Positions 5,586-5,784 of a stretch of DNA of 5,784 nucleotides are shown here, piece by piece (within the stretch, counting starts at the first letter, position 1; the number at the start of each line of letters is the position of its first letter). The notes under the pieces were generated by a model. The model was not told where the DNA came from. It made no database searches and saw nothing but the letters and a program-made list of their open reading frames with translations. The translations under genes and the position numbers were made by a program. Source of the stretch: Candidatus Cloacimonadota bacterium (GTDB lineage Bacteria > Cloacimonadota > Cloacimonadia > Cloacimonadales > TCS61); NCBI GenBank assembly GCA_030628755.1, contig DAOVQH010000173.1, forward strand, positions 1 to 5,784, written 5' to 3'.

Positions 5586-5784
5586 AAAGCGGGAACATCA
5601 TAACCGCTATAGATATTGGTACAACCAAGATCTGTGTAATAATAACAATAATAAATGAAGAAAATAAACTTGAGGTTAAGGGAATTGGCACCAGTAAAGC
5701 GGAAGGATTATTAAATGGTATTGTAGTGGATATCACAAAAGCTTCCAAATCTATTAGTGATGCGATTGTAGAATCAGAAACAAT
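5582..5784 (+). CDS. ftsA: FtsA, actin-like divisome membrane tether for FtsZ (5' end only)
   Basis: The first 67 residues are present and the rest lies beyond the window. The N-terminus MKSGNIITAIDIGTTKICVII is the phosphate-1 motif (D-I-G-T-T-K) of the actin/Hsp70 ATPase fold, followed by the first beta hairpin. KGIGTSKAEGLLNGIVVDI and the helix KASKSISDAIVESE then follow, the pattern seen at the same place in FtsA (G-I-G-x-S-x-G-hydrophobic-G-V-V-D-I). FtsA polymerises on the inner membrane through a C-terminal amphipathic helix, recruits FtsZ and activates later division proteins. The ATGA overlap with ftsQ indicates coupled translation. MreB and DnaK share the fold, but the position after ftsQ and the VVDI block point to FtsA. 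Confidence 0.95.
   Translation, partial: MKSGNIITAIDIGTTKICVIITIINEENKLEVKGIGTSKAEGLLNGIVVDITKASKSISDAIVESET

Overview
The window is a stretch of a division and cell wall (dcw) cluster, all on the + strand and tightly packed: ftsW (3' end only), murG, a two-gene insertion resembling a decayed AbiE-type toxin-antitoxin pair, murC, murB, ftsQ and ftsA (5' end only). Base composition is AT-rich, Shine-Dalgarno sites are clear (GGAGGTGA before ftsA), and MurC carries sequence traits I associate with the Bacteroidota/FCB lineage (EADEFDRSFL, FQPHLYSRT, IYPAREKPI-GVT). MurB sits between murC and ftsQ, which is not the usual Bacteroidota order. I therefore favour a non-Bacteroidota FCB-type bacterium, for example a Cloacimonadota-like lineage. 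This placement is inference from a single window.

Layout. Positions 1-237 encode the FtsW C-terminus. MurG (249-1520) follows after 11 nt, but its first ~68 codons are not MurG: an uninterrupted array of exactly 27 heptamers of the type CGCACCC (264-452, 189 bp) sits between the start codon with its ribosome binding site and the first beta strand of the enzyme. Removing the array precisely leaves a normal in-frame MurG start, MENSTRILIAAGGTGGH. Positions 1539-2258 encode an AbiEi-like (DUF6577-like) antitoxin or regulator with an apparent late frameshift that ends in a 47-bp palindrome (2219-2265). Positions 2283-2585 encode a 100-residue remnant of an AbiEii-type nucleotidyltransferase toxin. 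It retains the KGGT motif but lacks the catalytic acidic motif, and it overlaps the start of murC by 11 nt. Then come murC (2575-3948), murB (3955-4833), ftsQ (4833-5585) and ftsA (5582 onward), with gaps of a few bases or overlaps of 1 and 4 nt.

Function. FtsW polymerises septal peptidoglycan. MurG makes lipid II. MurB and MurC make UDP-MurNAc and add its first amino acid. FtsQ scaffolds the divisome, and FtsA tethers FtsZ to the membrane. No promoter or intrinsic terminator is evident, so the genes are probably co-transcribed. The unusual features are the heptamer array inside an essential enzyme gene, the decayed defence module lodged in the dcw operon, and the palindrome within that module.
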